Assembly: GCA_022701365.1 (NCBI GenBank)
Contig: JAKUHH010000151.1
Coordinates: 153,001 to 217,000 of the forward strand
Direction of reading: 5' to 3'
DNA length: 64,000 nt
Source of the DNA: Mycocentrospora acerina
Taxonomy: Eukaryota; Ascomycota; Dothideomycetes; Pleosporales
Below the pieces are notes generated by a model. It searched no databases. It saw nothing but the letters and a program-made list of their open reading frames with translations, and was not told the DNA's origin. Every line of letters starts with the position of its first letter. Positions within the stretch are counted from its first letter, which is position 1. Below, one piece after another: positions 22,983 through 33,497 of this stretch. A program made the translations under genes and the position numbers.

Positions 22983-23144
22983 TCATTGTCATTGTTATTA
23001 CTAGTTCAGAGCTGTCACAAGACTACTGTGGCTCCAGACACGTATTCTTCAAGCCCTTGCAAAAGTATAGTACAATCTATCATCTAAAAGCTTATCATCA
23101 AGCCTCTCAAGTGTTTAATGTTTGTTAAGGGTTCTGCTACTGCT
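22891..23144 (+). repeat. Direct repeat copy B
   Basis: Partner of 21118..21379, placed 1.77 kb downstream. It overlaps the 3' end of the protease relic. A shorter internal duplication precedes it: TCTTCATCGAGAACCAGATC near 22855 resembles TCTTCATCAAGCATCAGATC near 22942. Many differences between copies A and B are C/T or G/A. Confidence 0.85.
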
Positions 23145-23373
23145 GATTTCACATTAAATGAACACTAACACCACGCAGATGAATACACACTTGATGAAAG
23201 AGAATTGTGCGATTGGCTCTCACCAGAAGAGGCACCAGTTTAATATTAGCAATTATTGTGACACTCGAATCTTCAAATGCAGAGCTGTCTTAGACGAGTT
23301 GTAGTGATTTACTTTTAAATAATTACTACTTGCACTTTAAGCAGATCCTCAACTAATTCAAAGAGAGTGGAAC

Positions 23374-23715
23374 ATGTTCCTGCTAGACATTGCTAGTCTG
23401 CTTAAAACTAGAACATGGAAAGACTCTAGACCTTATCCCCCTTGTGAATGTAAGACTCGGCTTGAACTTCACTCTGAGTTAAACTCAAATTGCATTACAT
23501 GTCAAGCCCTAATAGATGTGAAGACAGAACAGAATCTACGTAAGCCCTATGACGTTGTGTTTGTAGCCTGTTTTGCATGCAGAGGCAAAAGAAACAAAAG
23601 AAGAAACATACAAAAGTTATGCGACACGTTGACGACACAGCCCCTTATTAATAACTCTAATTCGAATCTACAATGTGCTCAGAGTGCACAGAGCACATGT
23701 GATGGGTTTGACTAG
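23374..23715 (+). CDS. Small Cys-rich hypothetical protein
   Basis: 113-aa frame beginning MFLLDIASLLKTRTWKDSRP. Cysteines occur as CxC (24, 26), CxxC (40, 43) and CxxC (66, 69), followed by a basic cluster GKRNKRRN. This could be a zinc-binding fold of a DNA-binding or transposon-encoded protein. It lies at the edge of the decayed element and ends 145 bp before FAB1. It may be a remnant of a longer frame. No family is recognised. Confidence 0.35.
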   Translation: MFLLDIASLLKTRTWKDSRPYPPCECKTRLELHSELNSNCITCQALIDVKTEQNLRKPYDVVFVACFACRGKRNKRRNIQKLCDTLTTQPLINNSNSNLQCAQSAQSTCDGFD

Positions 23716-23859
23716 CCTCCATCGCCCTCCTTCACCCCTACCCGGCACGCGTGTTAGACAGCTGACCCCACCACCACCGCCGCCAAACGGCTCGCCTCGT
23801 CTTGCCGCCGCGCAGAATGCTGCCCTCGATCCGCCGCTGCCACTGCCCATCGACTCGCC

Positions 23860-26800
23860 ATGGCCAGGGACTCGCATGGCGCTCTGCCCTCGGCGCTCTC
23901 CCGGCTGCATGCTGTGGCGTCGCGCTCCGACACACTGACCACCTTTGACGACCTCACTGCCCCGCCTGCTACATCGAGCGCAAATGAGCCCAAGACCATC
24001 GAGCTGGTCCAGGGTGGCCTGAGTGGCCTCTACAGCCGCCTGCGTGCCTCGGTCGGCGGCAGCAGCAGTGGTAGCAGTAATAATGGCATCACCAACTCCA
24101 TCGCCAGCACCATCGCCAACTCCACCACCACCGCCACCAGGGAAGCCTACGATGCTGGACCCCCAACCGCCTCGACCGTTGTTGCGCCAGCGTACATGTC
24201 GGCCTCCAGGCTGCAGTCGCCGTCGACAGCAACCTTCCACGACATACCCCCGCCGCGCTCGCGCGACTCCAACATGTCAAGCGCCACGGCGTCCAGCAGG
24301 CTCTCGCTGAGCGGGCCCAGGCTGTCTGTCAGCACAGCACGCCCCCGGCCATCCATAGCCTCGGCCAACGAGCCTGGGAAGCCTCCGGGGTACGACGACC
24401 TGTACATCCTCAGTCCCGTCAGCACGCACACCAAGAGCCAGAGCGCCTCCAATATCGACCTGCCCAAAAGCGGCTCCATCCACGACGTTGCCTCTGGCCC
24501 ACAACTGCCCGCCTCGCCACGTTTTGCTCTCGGTCGAGGAGATGCCTTTCGACACCGCACAGACGACATGGACCTCGAGGGTGCACACAGTGACAGCACC
24601 GAGGACGACATGGTGCTTGTAGGCGACGACGGGCTCTCCAGCACCACGGCTCGATTCCAGTTTCCCACCGATGCGGCTCGCGACTCCTTGAGCAGGGTCA
24701 ACTCTCGAACCGACAGCCAAGGCCAGCCTGCCCGCTCTGCGCTCAAAAATGCGAGGGAGCAGACTGACCACGTCTCCGAGGGTATTCATGCCCCCCACGT
24801 CACAGCCAGCGCCCGCACACCTGTGCTTTCGCCCGAGCCACAACGCCCACCACTGCTGAAAGTCGGCCCCTCACACCTTCCAGGCTATCATCTCTCGCGG
24901 GCATCATCGTCTGACGGCCTGAGCTCTGTCGTCACTGCATCCACCGCACGTCCCCCCACAGTCCCGCCCATTGAGGAGATCCAGCGTCAAGTGCAATCCA
25001 AACCTGCAGCGAGCAGCATGCCCAAGCACGCTTTCTCACAGATGCGCAGGAAGATTCTGGATCGCGAGTTCTGGATGCGGGATGAGAATGCAAAAGACTG
25101 CTTCAACTGTGGCGATGCCTTTACTACATTCAGGCGCAAGCACCACTGCCGCACCTGCGGGCAGATTTTTGATTCCAAGTGCACGTCTATTGTGTCTGGA
25201 AAGATCTTTGGGCAGCCTGGTAATTTGCGGGTTTGCAAACCATGCGAGGGCATCATCTATGGCCACGATGACGACTCGTCCGAGTATACAGATGATGCTG
25301 ACCAGGCGTCCATCTACGACCATGGCGAAACAAGCAGCAGATATGATGATGACGAGGACGAGCTCCCACAAAGCGATCTCACCAAGATAGGAACTCCGAC
25401 TATCAGTATACCCATGTCACGGAAGAGCGGCAGTGACAAGAAACGTCGGTCTCACGTTATCGAAGTCGGCCCCCAATCTCTGGCCAGACCAAGTTCCTCC
25501 CGATCCCTCAGATCCCTCAGCGGGAGACCGCGTTCCTCAAGCCACAAGCGACATCATTCCAAACATCAGCACATGCGCCACGTTAGACATGACGACCGCG
25601 CGCCCTTCCACCAGCCCTTTGAAAACTCACGCAACAGACCTGGGTTGTCTGCTTTTCACCATGATAACATTATCGATCCAGATCTTGCGCCATTCATGTC
25701 AGATGAAGGCTCAAGCGAAGACGAGCATGCGAGCATCTTTGCGACGCTGAGAGGCGATTCTTCCACCACTGGGGGCCTGGAGGGTGAAAAGGGCGGCATT
25801 GGTGGTATCTTGTCCGCGATGAGGAGAGGCAAACCAAGAATCGGTGATAAGAGTAGCGGCCATGCTCGGGAGGCAGACAACGTCAGCATCACGAGCCGGC
25901 ACGCAATCCGACCGACTCGACGAAGGAATATGAGTGTCAGTAGCATCACACATCGGCCTTCGCCAAGACGGTCGAAGAGCACCACTCTCTTGCGGCCCTT
26001 CACTTCGAGCTACAATGCAGGCGGGCCAATCACACAACCTGGGACTCCGCAGCAGCGGACGTCTCCGTCTCCCACGCCAACTGGCATAAAACCCACTCGC
26101 AGTGCCTCAATCCAGGGCCCGGCTACTCCCAAGGTTGAACTCAACAAAGCCAGTCTAGACCACACACGCAAATTGTTACGACAAATGCTGCGTGACGCCG
26201 GTATTGTTCGAGTGTCCAGTTGGGAAAAGGCTCTTATCCCGATACTGCGTGAATGCACAGATGACGTGAACCCTGACGTTGACAGAGGCGATGATATAGA
26301 TGTGCGAAACTACATCAAGCTCAAGAAAATACCTGGTGGAAGACCTGGTGATACAGCGTACATTTCTGGAGTAGTCTTTACTAAAAATGTGGCTCTACGG
26401 AGCATGCCTCGCAACATATCGAATCCCAGAATCATCATCATCAGCTTTGCGATTGAATATGCGCGCCATCAGGCTCACTTTATGAGCTTGGAACCAGTCA
26501 TTGCTCAAGAGAGGGAGTACCTTCGCAACTTAGTCAGTCGAATTGCCGCCCTTCGCCCCCATGTCTTGCTAGTGCAGCGCAATGTGTCTGGTCTTGCTCT
26601 CGAGTTTTTGGAGAAAGAGGGGATTGCTGTCGTCTACAATGTCAAGCCTACCGTGCTCAATGCTGTCGCAAGATGTACCCAGCTTCGAATGATCTCGTCC
26701 GTCGACAAACTTGCCATTGACCCGTCGTATATTGGCCAATGCGGCAGTTTCGATGTAAAAACATATGTGCACAACGGTATACGAAAGACTTACATCTATC

Positions 26801-29800
26801 TTTCAAAATGTCAAAAAGACCTCGGGTGCACTATCGTGCTGCGTGGCGCCGAGATAAAGGACCTAGTTCGGTTGAAACGCGTCACGGAATTCATGACCTA
26901 TGTGGTGTACAATCTTCGACTTGAGACTTGCCTCATACGGGACGAATTCATTGACACACCTACTACCTCTATCATCGGTACTCTCTCTACTAAGCAAAGC
27001 GTGGGAGATGATTCCAACTATGCACAGCAGACGAGTGCGGAGACGAGCACCCAAGTGGCTGACATTGTTGATCCAGACACCGCCAAATATCTTGAAGAGA
27101 AGCACGAGATGCCCTCTGATGATGCTGCGCCTTCGTACTACAGCGATATGGTGGAAAATCATCGTACAAAGATCCTCTCCTCGTCACCGTTTGTCAAGTT
27201 CATGCAGCCCTACCTGCTCGAGCAGGCTCGTCAGTACGAGAGAAAGCTCGGTCACCTCAAGCAGCTGAAAAGTCAGTACACTACAAGTGATGAAGAAAAG
27301 ACTGAAGAACCGGGCCAGAAGTTTGAACTCGTCCAACCAGAAATGGTGCATATAGTTGTCGAGCAAGCGTCAAAACAAGTGCGAGAATTTCTTTCGGCAG
27401 TGCATGCGTCCGAGTATGACAAAGCGCTGCACAACTACGAGACGCAGAAACGGCAGTGGGAGGCGTATCTCTCCGGAAACACGGATCTGTACGACCCATT
27501 CAATCACCAGAAGATTGCCGTCTTGTACAGTGTAGTCAACACAACCACTTCTACGCCATGTATTGGACCGGAAATCATTGCGCTTGGCTTTTATCAAGAG
27601 CATGACTATGACGACGGCTTCACGCCTGACTGCACGTTGGGCCAATACGTAGAAGATCTTTGCACCTCAGCAGGCGTCATTTGCGAAGTCGACGGGTGCA
27701 ACCGGCGAATGCTAGACCACTCTCGTCAGTATGTGCACGGTGAGGGCCAGATGAGTGTCATTGTTCAAAAGCACGCGCCCAAGCTCAAGGGACTGCATCA
27801 AACCATTCTGATGTGGAGTTGCTGCAGAATTTGCGGCAAAGAGACGCAGGTCTTCCCAATGTCGGAGTGGACTTGGAAGTATTCCTTCGCAAAGTACCTA
27901 GAATTGACCTTCTGGAGTACCCAACTCCATCCCAGAGCAGGACTGTGTCCCCATGACATTCACAAGAATCACGTTCGTTATTTCGGGTTCAACAATTTCG
28001 CCCTACGCATCCAATACGATGCTGTTCCCATGTACGAGGTGATTGTGCCTAGGCCGAATGTGACATGGAAGGTGGACAGTGATTTGAGATTGAAGAACGA
28101 GCAGTTTCTGAAAATTGAGGAGAGGTTGGACTGCTTCATGGTCTCTGTTCGCGCTCGCATCCAGAGCATCCATGTGGAGAGTGTGATTCCGGAAAAGGTT
28201 GAGATCTGCAAGAAGGAAGTCGATCGCCTCATGAAGCGTGCAAACGACGAGCATGAATGGCTAAGGTGTAAGCTTCAAAACAAGTACATGAACACAAAGT
28301 ACTATGAGATTGTCCCTTTGAATCGCGCGATCCGTGCTATTCAAGAGAAGGCCATTGCTTGGGACGAGACGTTCATGGACTTTGAGCAGCAATTCTTTCC
28401 GTCTGAGAAAGATATCAGGAGGCTTGCGACGCTACAGCTTAAGAAGCTCTTCCTCGAACGAGATGAATCTACCACGTCGCTGACATCGGTCGATGAAGGC
28501 ACAGAGTCTGGTGGAGAAGAGTCAAGTGTGGCTGAAACGAACGAGTCATCAATGACTCCCATGCGTTCCAATATCTCTGCAGAGAAGGCTCGCGACATGC
28601 TGACCTCTGTCGTCAAAGAAGACCACTCGGGTGGCGGTGAGTCGGTAGATGGAGAAGCTGGCATGTTAGAAGACCAGACCGGCACTCCGTCCACGACAGC
28701 ATCGGGACTGGCGATTCCAACACCCCGGGAGGCTCTAGAGAGGGAAGGTGTTCGCCACTTGGATCTCGCAATATCCGCCGAATTCCCCCAAACCGCGGTC
28801 GAAGAGGAAGAGTTCCCCCAGACGCCCAAGCCGACGACGGATACAATGCAGTTCGATTTTGAATCCCCTACACCTACGAATTTTCCAAAGGTCAATCCGA
28901 TCGATAAATCACTTGCGGATGCAATCGACAACATGCCGAACTCGTCACCCTCCCCGTCCATGTCGGGCACAATATCGGAGAGTAAAATCCCTCGCTTGGT
29001 AGACTCTATTCGCGGCGACAACCCGAGTAGGCCGGCAACATTAGCCAGAACCCAGTCTCAACCAGGCAACACTCCAAAGTTTTCGTTTGCCTCTGCCATA
29101 CCGAACAGCGGGTCCGAAAGCCCTAAGCCAAGTTTGAGTGAGTCTGCAAAGGCACTGGAGCGCATGAGCGAGCGGCTTGGGCTAGGAACCTCGAAGCAGA
29201 CCAAGTCGACATCTAGAATACCCCGCTCGATTCCTTACAAAAACCACAACAAGGTATCCAAACTCGCACATCACTTTGAGCAGCTCTCTCGGGAATTCCA
29301 GAAGGAACGCATGCGCGAACGATGGAACGATCGGAACAGGCAGGCACGCGCATATCCGCTTGCATCCTCCAAGCCCATTGTCGAGGTGTACAAGGATGTG
29401 CACGAAGCTGTGCAAGAAAACGATGCGTTGGACGAATACCTGCACTCGAGTTCCCTTCCTCGTGCGAGCTTGGACAACAGTACACTGGACGATCACATGG
29501 CAATGCCGGAATCTCAGTCATCAGCCGAAGAGCCGCATCATGAAGATGCAATGGACCAAGAAAACGAGAGCGGAGAGCCTCCCCAAACGCCAACGCATCC
29601 CCCATCTGACGGCGAGACTGAGTCTAGCGATGCTGAGGTTGAGGTCGCACCCGAGGACATTCCTTTGCCGGACACGGACAGTATTAGCAGTTCGCAGCTT
29701 CTGAACCTGAGCGACTCCCAGCTTGACAGCTCCCTGGAGATTCCTAGGCACGAGAAGACGACGCTCCTGAAGATGCTGACCAACTTTTGGTCGGAGCGTT

Positions 29801-31089
29801 CGTCCAGTGGATGGGCACCGCTTGACTACCCCTTTGCGCAGATTGAGCATGTTTGGGAGGACTCGGACATTATTGTTCGAGAGGACGAGCCCAGTTCGAT
29901 TATCGCTCTGGCGCTGTCCAGTCCGGACTATGTGGCCAAGCTGCAGTCGTTCCGTGGCGATCCCCATGCGTCGGAGAAAGGTGGCGAGGGCCTGGAGAGT
30001 ATGGAAGAGTCGATTGAGAGGAATCTGCTGCACGAGAAGAACACAAACATTCGCTACGGCTTCACGAATCGGGGGGTTAAAGCACAGTGCAAGATCTTTT
30101 ACGCGCAGTCGTTTGACGCGCTCCGTCGGAAGTGCGGCGTGGCAGACCGCTTTGTCGAGTCTCTCTCCCGGTGCTCGAAATGGGACAACAAGGGGGGGAA
30201 ATCAAAGTCGATATTCTTGAAGACGCTCGACGACCGGTTCATTCTCAAGTCGCTTTCTCCGATTGAAGTGCAGGCGTTTTTCCGGTTTGCGCCAAACTAC
30301 TTTGCGTTTACGCATCAAAACCTGTTCCGACAGCTGCCCAGCGTGATTGCCAAGATGTTTGGCCTCTTCCAGGTGCAGATCAAGACGCCGACGGGGCGAG
30401 ACTTTGACTATTTCATGCTGGTCATGGAGAATCTGTTCTACGACCGCGAGCCCAACCGGCGGTACGACCTCAAGGGGTCGATGCGCAACCGCAAGATCCA
30501 GTCGACGGGCGAGCGGGACGAAGTGCTCCTGGACGAAAACCTCGTCGACATCATCTACTCTGAGACGCCGATATTTGTGCGCGAACACACCAAGAAGCTG
30601 CTCAAAGCCAGCGTGTGGAACGACACGCTCTTCCTGTCGCAAAACAACGTCATGGACTACTCGCTCATGGCGGGCTTTGACGACACGAACCGCGAGATTA
30701 TCGTGGGCATTATTGACTGCATCCGCACGTACACGTGGGACAAGAAGCTCGAGTCGTGGATCAAGGACCGGGGCAAGAATAAGCCGACGATTACGTCACC
30801 AAAGGACTATCGCAATCGCTTTCGCATTGCAATGGAGAAGTATATTCTTCAGGCGCCGAATTGCTGGCACCAGTTTTCTGGGCGGATTGTTGGGGTGGGA
30901 GGAGGTGGTGGTGGAGGAGGAGGAGCAGGAGGAGAGAGAAGGAGACTGGCGCTCGAGGGCGCAGTGGGTGGGGATTGGGCGCGTGAGAAGGGGCACGGTA
31001 GAATGGCGAGTGAAAGCAGTGTTGGAGGAGCAGGAGGAGGGAGCATGGCGAGGAGCGCGGAGAAGAAGTCGATTATGGAGGATGAGTGA
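23860..31089 (+). CDS. FAB1: 1-phosphatidylinositol-3-phosphate 5-kinase (PIKfyve/Fab1)
   Basis: Makes PI(3,5)P2 on endosomes and vacuoles; it controls vacuole size and acidification, acting with Vac14 and Fig4. The frame is single and intronless, 2,409 aa. Domains in order: disordered Ser-rich N-terminus; FYVE zinc finger at ~405-465 with CFNC at 414 and RRKHHCR around 428; long linker; Cpn60/TCP1 chaperonin-like domain at ~830-970; Cys-rich region at ~1240-1400 (WSCCRICG); a second disordered stretch with acidic patches; PIPK lipid-kinase domain at ~2057-2343 with YDLKGS near 2200, NVMDYSL near 2265 and the IID metal-binding motif near 2285. A glycine-run tail of ~65 residues follows. Start chosen at the first ATG after the accessory patch; a start further in would still keep all domains. 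Confidence 0.96.
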   Translation: MARDSHGALPSALSRLHAVASRSDTLTTFDDLTAPPATSSANEPKTIELVQGGLSGLYSRLRASVGGSSSGSSNNGITNSIASTIANSTTTATREAYDAGPPTASTVVAPAYMSASRLQSPSTATFHDIPPPRSRDSNMSSATASSRLSLSGPRLSVSTARPRPSIASANEPGKPPGYDDLYILSPVSTHTKSQSASNIDLPKSGSIHDVASGPQLPASPRFALGRGDAFRHRTDDMDLEGAHSDSTEDDMVLVGDDGLSSTTARFQFPTDAARDSLSRVNSRTDSQGQPARSALKNAREQTDHVSEGIHAPHVTASARTPVLSPEPQRPPLLKVGPSHLPGYHLSRASSSDGLSSVVTASTARPPTVPPIEEIQRQVQSKPAASSMPKHAFSQMRRKILDREFWMRDENAKDCFNCGDAFTTFRRKHHCRTCGQIFDSKCTSIVSGKIFGQPGNLRVCKPCEGIIYGHDDDSSEYTDDADQASIYDHGETSSRYDDDEDELPQSDLTKIGTPTISIPMSRKSGSDKKRRSHVIEVGPQSLARPSSSRSLRSLSGRPRSSSHKRHHSKHQHMRHVRHDDRAPFHQPFENSRNRPGLSAFHHDNIIDPDLAPFMSDEGSSEDEHASIFATLRGDSSTTGGLEGEKGGIGGILSAMRRGKPRIGDKSSGHAREADNVSITSRHAIRPTRRRNMSVSSITHRPSPRRSKSTTLLRPFTSSYNAGGPITQPGTPQQRTSPSPTPTGIKPTRSASIQGPATPKVELNKASLDHTRKLLRQMLRDAGIVRVSSWEKALIPILRECTDDVNPDVDRGDDIDVRNYIKLKKIPGGRPGDTAYISGVVFTKNVALRSMPRNISNPRIIIISFAIEYARHQAHFMSLEPVIAQEREYLRNLVSRIAALRPHVLLVQRNVSGLALEFLEKEGIAVVYNVKPTVLNAVARCTQLRMISSVDKLAIDPSYIGQCGSFDVKTYVHNGIRKTYIYLSKCQKDLGCTIVLRGAEIKDLVRLKRVTEFMTYVVYNLRLETCLIRDEFIDTPTTSIIGTLSTKQSVGDDSNYAQQTSAETSTQVADIVDPDTAKYLEEKHEMPSDDAAPSYYSDMVENHRTKILSSSPFVKFMQPYLLEQARQYERKLGHLKQLKSQYTTSDEEKTEEPGQKFELVQPEMVHIVVEQASKQVREFLSAVHASEYDKALHNYETQKRQWEAYLSGNTDLYDPFNHQKIAVLYSVVNTTTSTPCIGPEIIALGFYQEHDYDDGFTPDCTLGQYVEDLCTSAGVICEVDGCNRRMLDHSRQYVHGEGQMSVIVQKHAPKLKGLHQTILMWSCCRICGKETQVFPMSEWTWKYSFAKYLELTFWSTQLHPRAGLCPHDIHKNHVRYFGFNNFALRIQYDAVPMYEVIVPRPNVTWKVDSDLRLKNEQFLKIEERLDCFMVSVRARIQSIHVESVIPEKVEICKKEVDRLMKRANDEHEWLRCKLQNKYMNTKYYEIVPLNRAIRAIQEKAIAWDETFMDFEQQFFPSEKDIRRLATLQLKKLFLERDESTTSLTSVDEGTESGGEESSVAETNESSMTPMRSNISAEKARDMLTSVVKEDHSGGGESVDGEAGMLEDQTGTPSTTASGLAIPTPREALEREGVRHLDLAISAEFPQTAVEEEEFPQTPKPTTDTMQFDFESPTPTNFPKVNPIDKSLADAIDNMPNSSPSPSMSGTISESKIPRLVDSIRGDNPSRPATLARTQSQPGNTPKFSFASAIPNSGSESPKPSLSESAKALERMSERLGLGTSKQTKSTSRIPRSIPYKNHNKVSKLAHHFEQLSREFQKERMRERWNDRNRQARAYPLASSKPIVEVYKDVHEAVQENDALDEYLHSSSLPRASLDNSTLDDHMAMPESQSSAEEPHHEDAMDQENESGEPPQTPTHPPSDGETESSDAEVEVAPEDIPLPDTDSISSSQLLNLSDSQLDSSLEIPRHEKTTLLKMLTNFWSERSSSGWAPLDYPFAQIEHVWEDSDIIVREDEPSSIIALALSSPDYVAKLQSFRGDPHASEKGGEGLESMEESIERNLLHEKNTNIRYGFTNRGVKAQCKIFYAQSFDALRRKCGVADRFVESLSRCSKWDNKGGKSKSIFLKTLDDRFILKSLSPIEVQAFFRFAPNYFAFTHQNLFRQLPSVIAKMFGLFQVQIKTPTGRDFDYFMLVMENLFYDREPNRRYDLKGSMRNRKIQSTGERDEVLLDENLVDIIYSETPIFVREHTKKLLKASVWNDTLFLSQNNVMDYSLMAGFDDTNREIIVGIIDCIRTYTWDKKLESWIKDRGKNKPTITSPKDYRNRFRIAMEKYILQAPNCWHQFSGRIVGVGGGGGGGGGAGGERRRLALEGAVGGDWAREKGHGRMASESSVGGAGGGSMARSAEKKSIMEDE

Positions 31090-33497
31090 GAGTGAGAGTA
31101 AGAGCAGGAGAGTGTGAGAGCGGGTGAATGCTCGCATTTGCTTCTTCATCATCATCACTATCATTTTCCACAGGGCATAGCGTGGTGTTTTACTTGTCCA
31201 GGGAACAAGGGGGGCGTTTGTATACATTGTTGTGAGTGAGCGAGTGAGCGAGCGAGCAAGCGAGCATATACATGTAAGCACCATTTAGCGAACTTTTTTT
31301 TTCGGTCATGTAAACTCTTTTTTTTTCTTTTTTTCTTCCATTAAACTCTCCCATTCCCAAGTATGTGGGTTTTTGCTGTGGTGATGATGGTAGTGGTGCA
31401 GACAATGGAAAGTGAGGGGTACGAGTACGAAGGGAGGGGGGGGGACAATGCACATGGTACTGGGATGGATGGCTGCGAATAGGTACACACACACACGCGC
31501 ACTCGGACAAGAATCACACCATACATCGAAACATGAGTGGTCAAGATTGGAACAGCACGTCTTGGGAGCTGAGAAGTTTTCTTTCACTCTCGACTTTGCT
31601 CTCTTATTTACAAAGGAGTACGAGATCATGTGTTTTGTCAAAGAAGCCGGTTGCGTGTTCCACGCCGACGGAGGAAGACGAGGCAAAAGCAAAAGCAAAT
31701 TCACGTAGCAACAACAACCAAAGTGCTTGCTCTGGAGAAGGGTCCGGACGGGGGCGTCGGGGCTCCAGGGCTCCCCTACCAGGCAGTGTGGAGGCACCCT
31801 GGTCGACGTGCCATGGGTGGCCGGTGTGGGCAAGTGTGGGTGTGCATGCGCGCTCAGCAAGGTTGGCTGGGCGAGGGAAACGAAACCGGTGGGCAAGGTG
31901 AGGGAGGAGTGGAGTGCAGTGCCGTGCAGGGCAGGGCAGAGCAGGCAGGCAGGCATGGCAGGGCAGTGGCGATGGACGGGTGCATGGCGACGGCAGGGCG
32001 GATCGGCGATGGGACCTGCCCTTGTTGTGCTAGCGCGTGCGTGGCAGAGGGCGGGCTAGACGCAAGGCGGGTTATAAAACAGCTCTCGTCAGCAGCAGGG
32101 GCCGGCGGCCTATGGCAGGCGCGGAGGCCGTGTCTTCCATCGCGACCTGTGTTCTGGGGCGGTTTCAGAAAGCCGGGCCGTCTGCAAGCCAAGGGGGAGG
32201 GGGCAGGCGGCTCTGGGTGCTTGGGGGCGTGGCCATGGGCGTGGGCGTGGGTGTGGGTGTGCGAGGCCAGGCGTGGGAGGCCCGGCGTGTGCGAGGCCCG
32301 GCGTGTGGGTGGCCAGGCGGCGGGCGCGGGCGTGGCAGGCTGGCGGCGGCGAGGGCAGAGCGTGTGGACGGCGACGTGAGTGACATGTCAAGGGCCAGCC
32401 AGGCGTTCGCTGGGCCGGCATCGAGGTCGTGTCTGGCGGGCGCGGTGGTGGGCTGAGGCCGACGGGGGCGCCGCCAATGGGGCGGGCGGGCTCGAGGCAG
32501 CGAACTTCTGGAAGGCCGTGGCTTCGACGCTTCGACGCGCAGTGGGGAGTCGGCAGGCGCGCCTTGCCGCTTTGGACGTCGAGGACGGGCCCTGGCCAGC
32601 AGCAGCCAGCGTGCCAGCGTTCCAGCGTTCTCGTCGCGCGGGTGCTGCTGCTGCTGGTGCTGCCGCTGGTGCTGCCTGTGCTGCGTGCTGCTGTCCTCGC
32701 TGTCCTCGCTGTCCTCTGCCATCCCGAGCGTGCGTGCGACCTGCCTGCGACTGCCTGCGACTGCCTGCCTGCTGCTGCTGCTGCTGCCCACCCGCTGCGC
32801 TTCCTGCTCCCTGGCCGCTGCCCACGTCGCGCCCTCGACCCGTGCCTGCGCCCGATGCTGCTCACCACGCAGCCACCTCTGCGAGCGCGTTGCTTGCGAC
32901 ACTGACGCCGCCCCGACCCAACCTCGCTCTGCTGTGCCCGCACCCGACTGTGTCCACTGCCGCCGCCGTCTGCACCCACCCACCCACCACGCGCGTGCCC
33001 TCTGCGCTCCGTCTTCGCTCGCGCCTCGAGTCCCCTGCGCTGCGCTGCGCTGTGTTGCGCTGTGCTGCCCACACCACCACCACCATCACCACCACTACCA
33101 CTACCACTACTACTGCCACTACCACCACTACCACCACTACCACCACCACCAACACTCCCGCTACCACCGCCGTCGCGACACCGCGACCCCGACCCCAAAG
33201 TAGCCCGCGCGCTGCACCCACCTTCCTGCCGTCGCGCCTTGATTTGGCCCGCGCACGCTGCTGCTGCATCGCCCTGGTCGTGTGCGCTCTCTTGCCGTCC
33301 AACACCGCGCTAGCAATCCATCGCCGCGTTGCTGCATCCCCAAGCACTCGCCAACTCCCTCCCCCTCCCCCTCCCCCCCTTGATCCACACCCCCGACTGC
33401 CTTGCGACACCCTGACAGCTCCCCATCTCTGCTCGCGGGAGGCTCCACACACGCCGGGGACCAGTGCTGCCTGGTCATCCCAGCGCACGCGGAGACA
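31090..33497. other. GC-rich low-complexity spacer / long leader of the phosphodiesterase
   Basis: 2.4 kb without a supportable gene. It contains GAGC/GAGT runs (31231-31265), a CA run near 31490, and C/G-skewed triplet repeats from 32640 on. Frames of 360-380 codons on both strands between 32110 and 33522 are low-complexity (Gly/Ser, Ala/Pro/Thr) and overlap each other. The right-hand part is probably promoter and 5' UTR of the phosphodiesterase gene. Confidence 0.5.
33070..33177. repeat. (ACC)n/(ACT)n trinucleotide tract
   Basis: About 105 bp of imperfect ACC, ACT and ATC triplets within the phosphodiesterase upstream region. Confidence 0.85.

Larger units (their letters stand above)
21030..23660 (+). 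mobile_element. Probable decayed mobile element with Ulp1-type protease relic
   Basis: The stretch is richer in A/T than its neighbours. It carries a direct repeat (21118..21379 and 22891..23144), a protease relic with in-frame TAG codons, a long acidic frame upstream of the relic and a small Cys-rich frame downstream. No terminal inverted repeats or target-site duplication were found, so the class and the borders are uncertain. Ulp1-like cysteine protease domains are carried by some DNA transposons. One reading is two head-to-tail copies, the first reduced to its tail. Confidence 0.5.
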
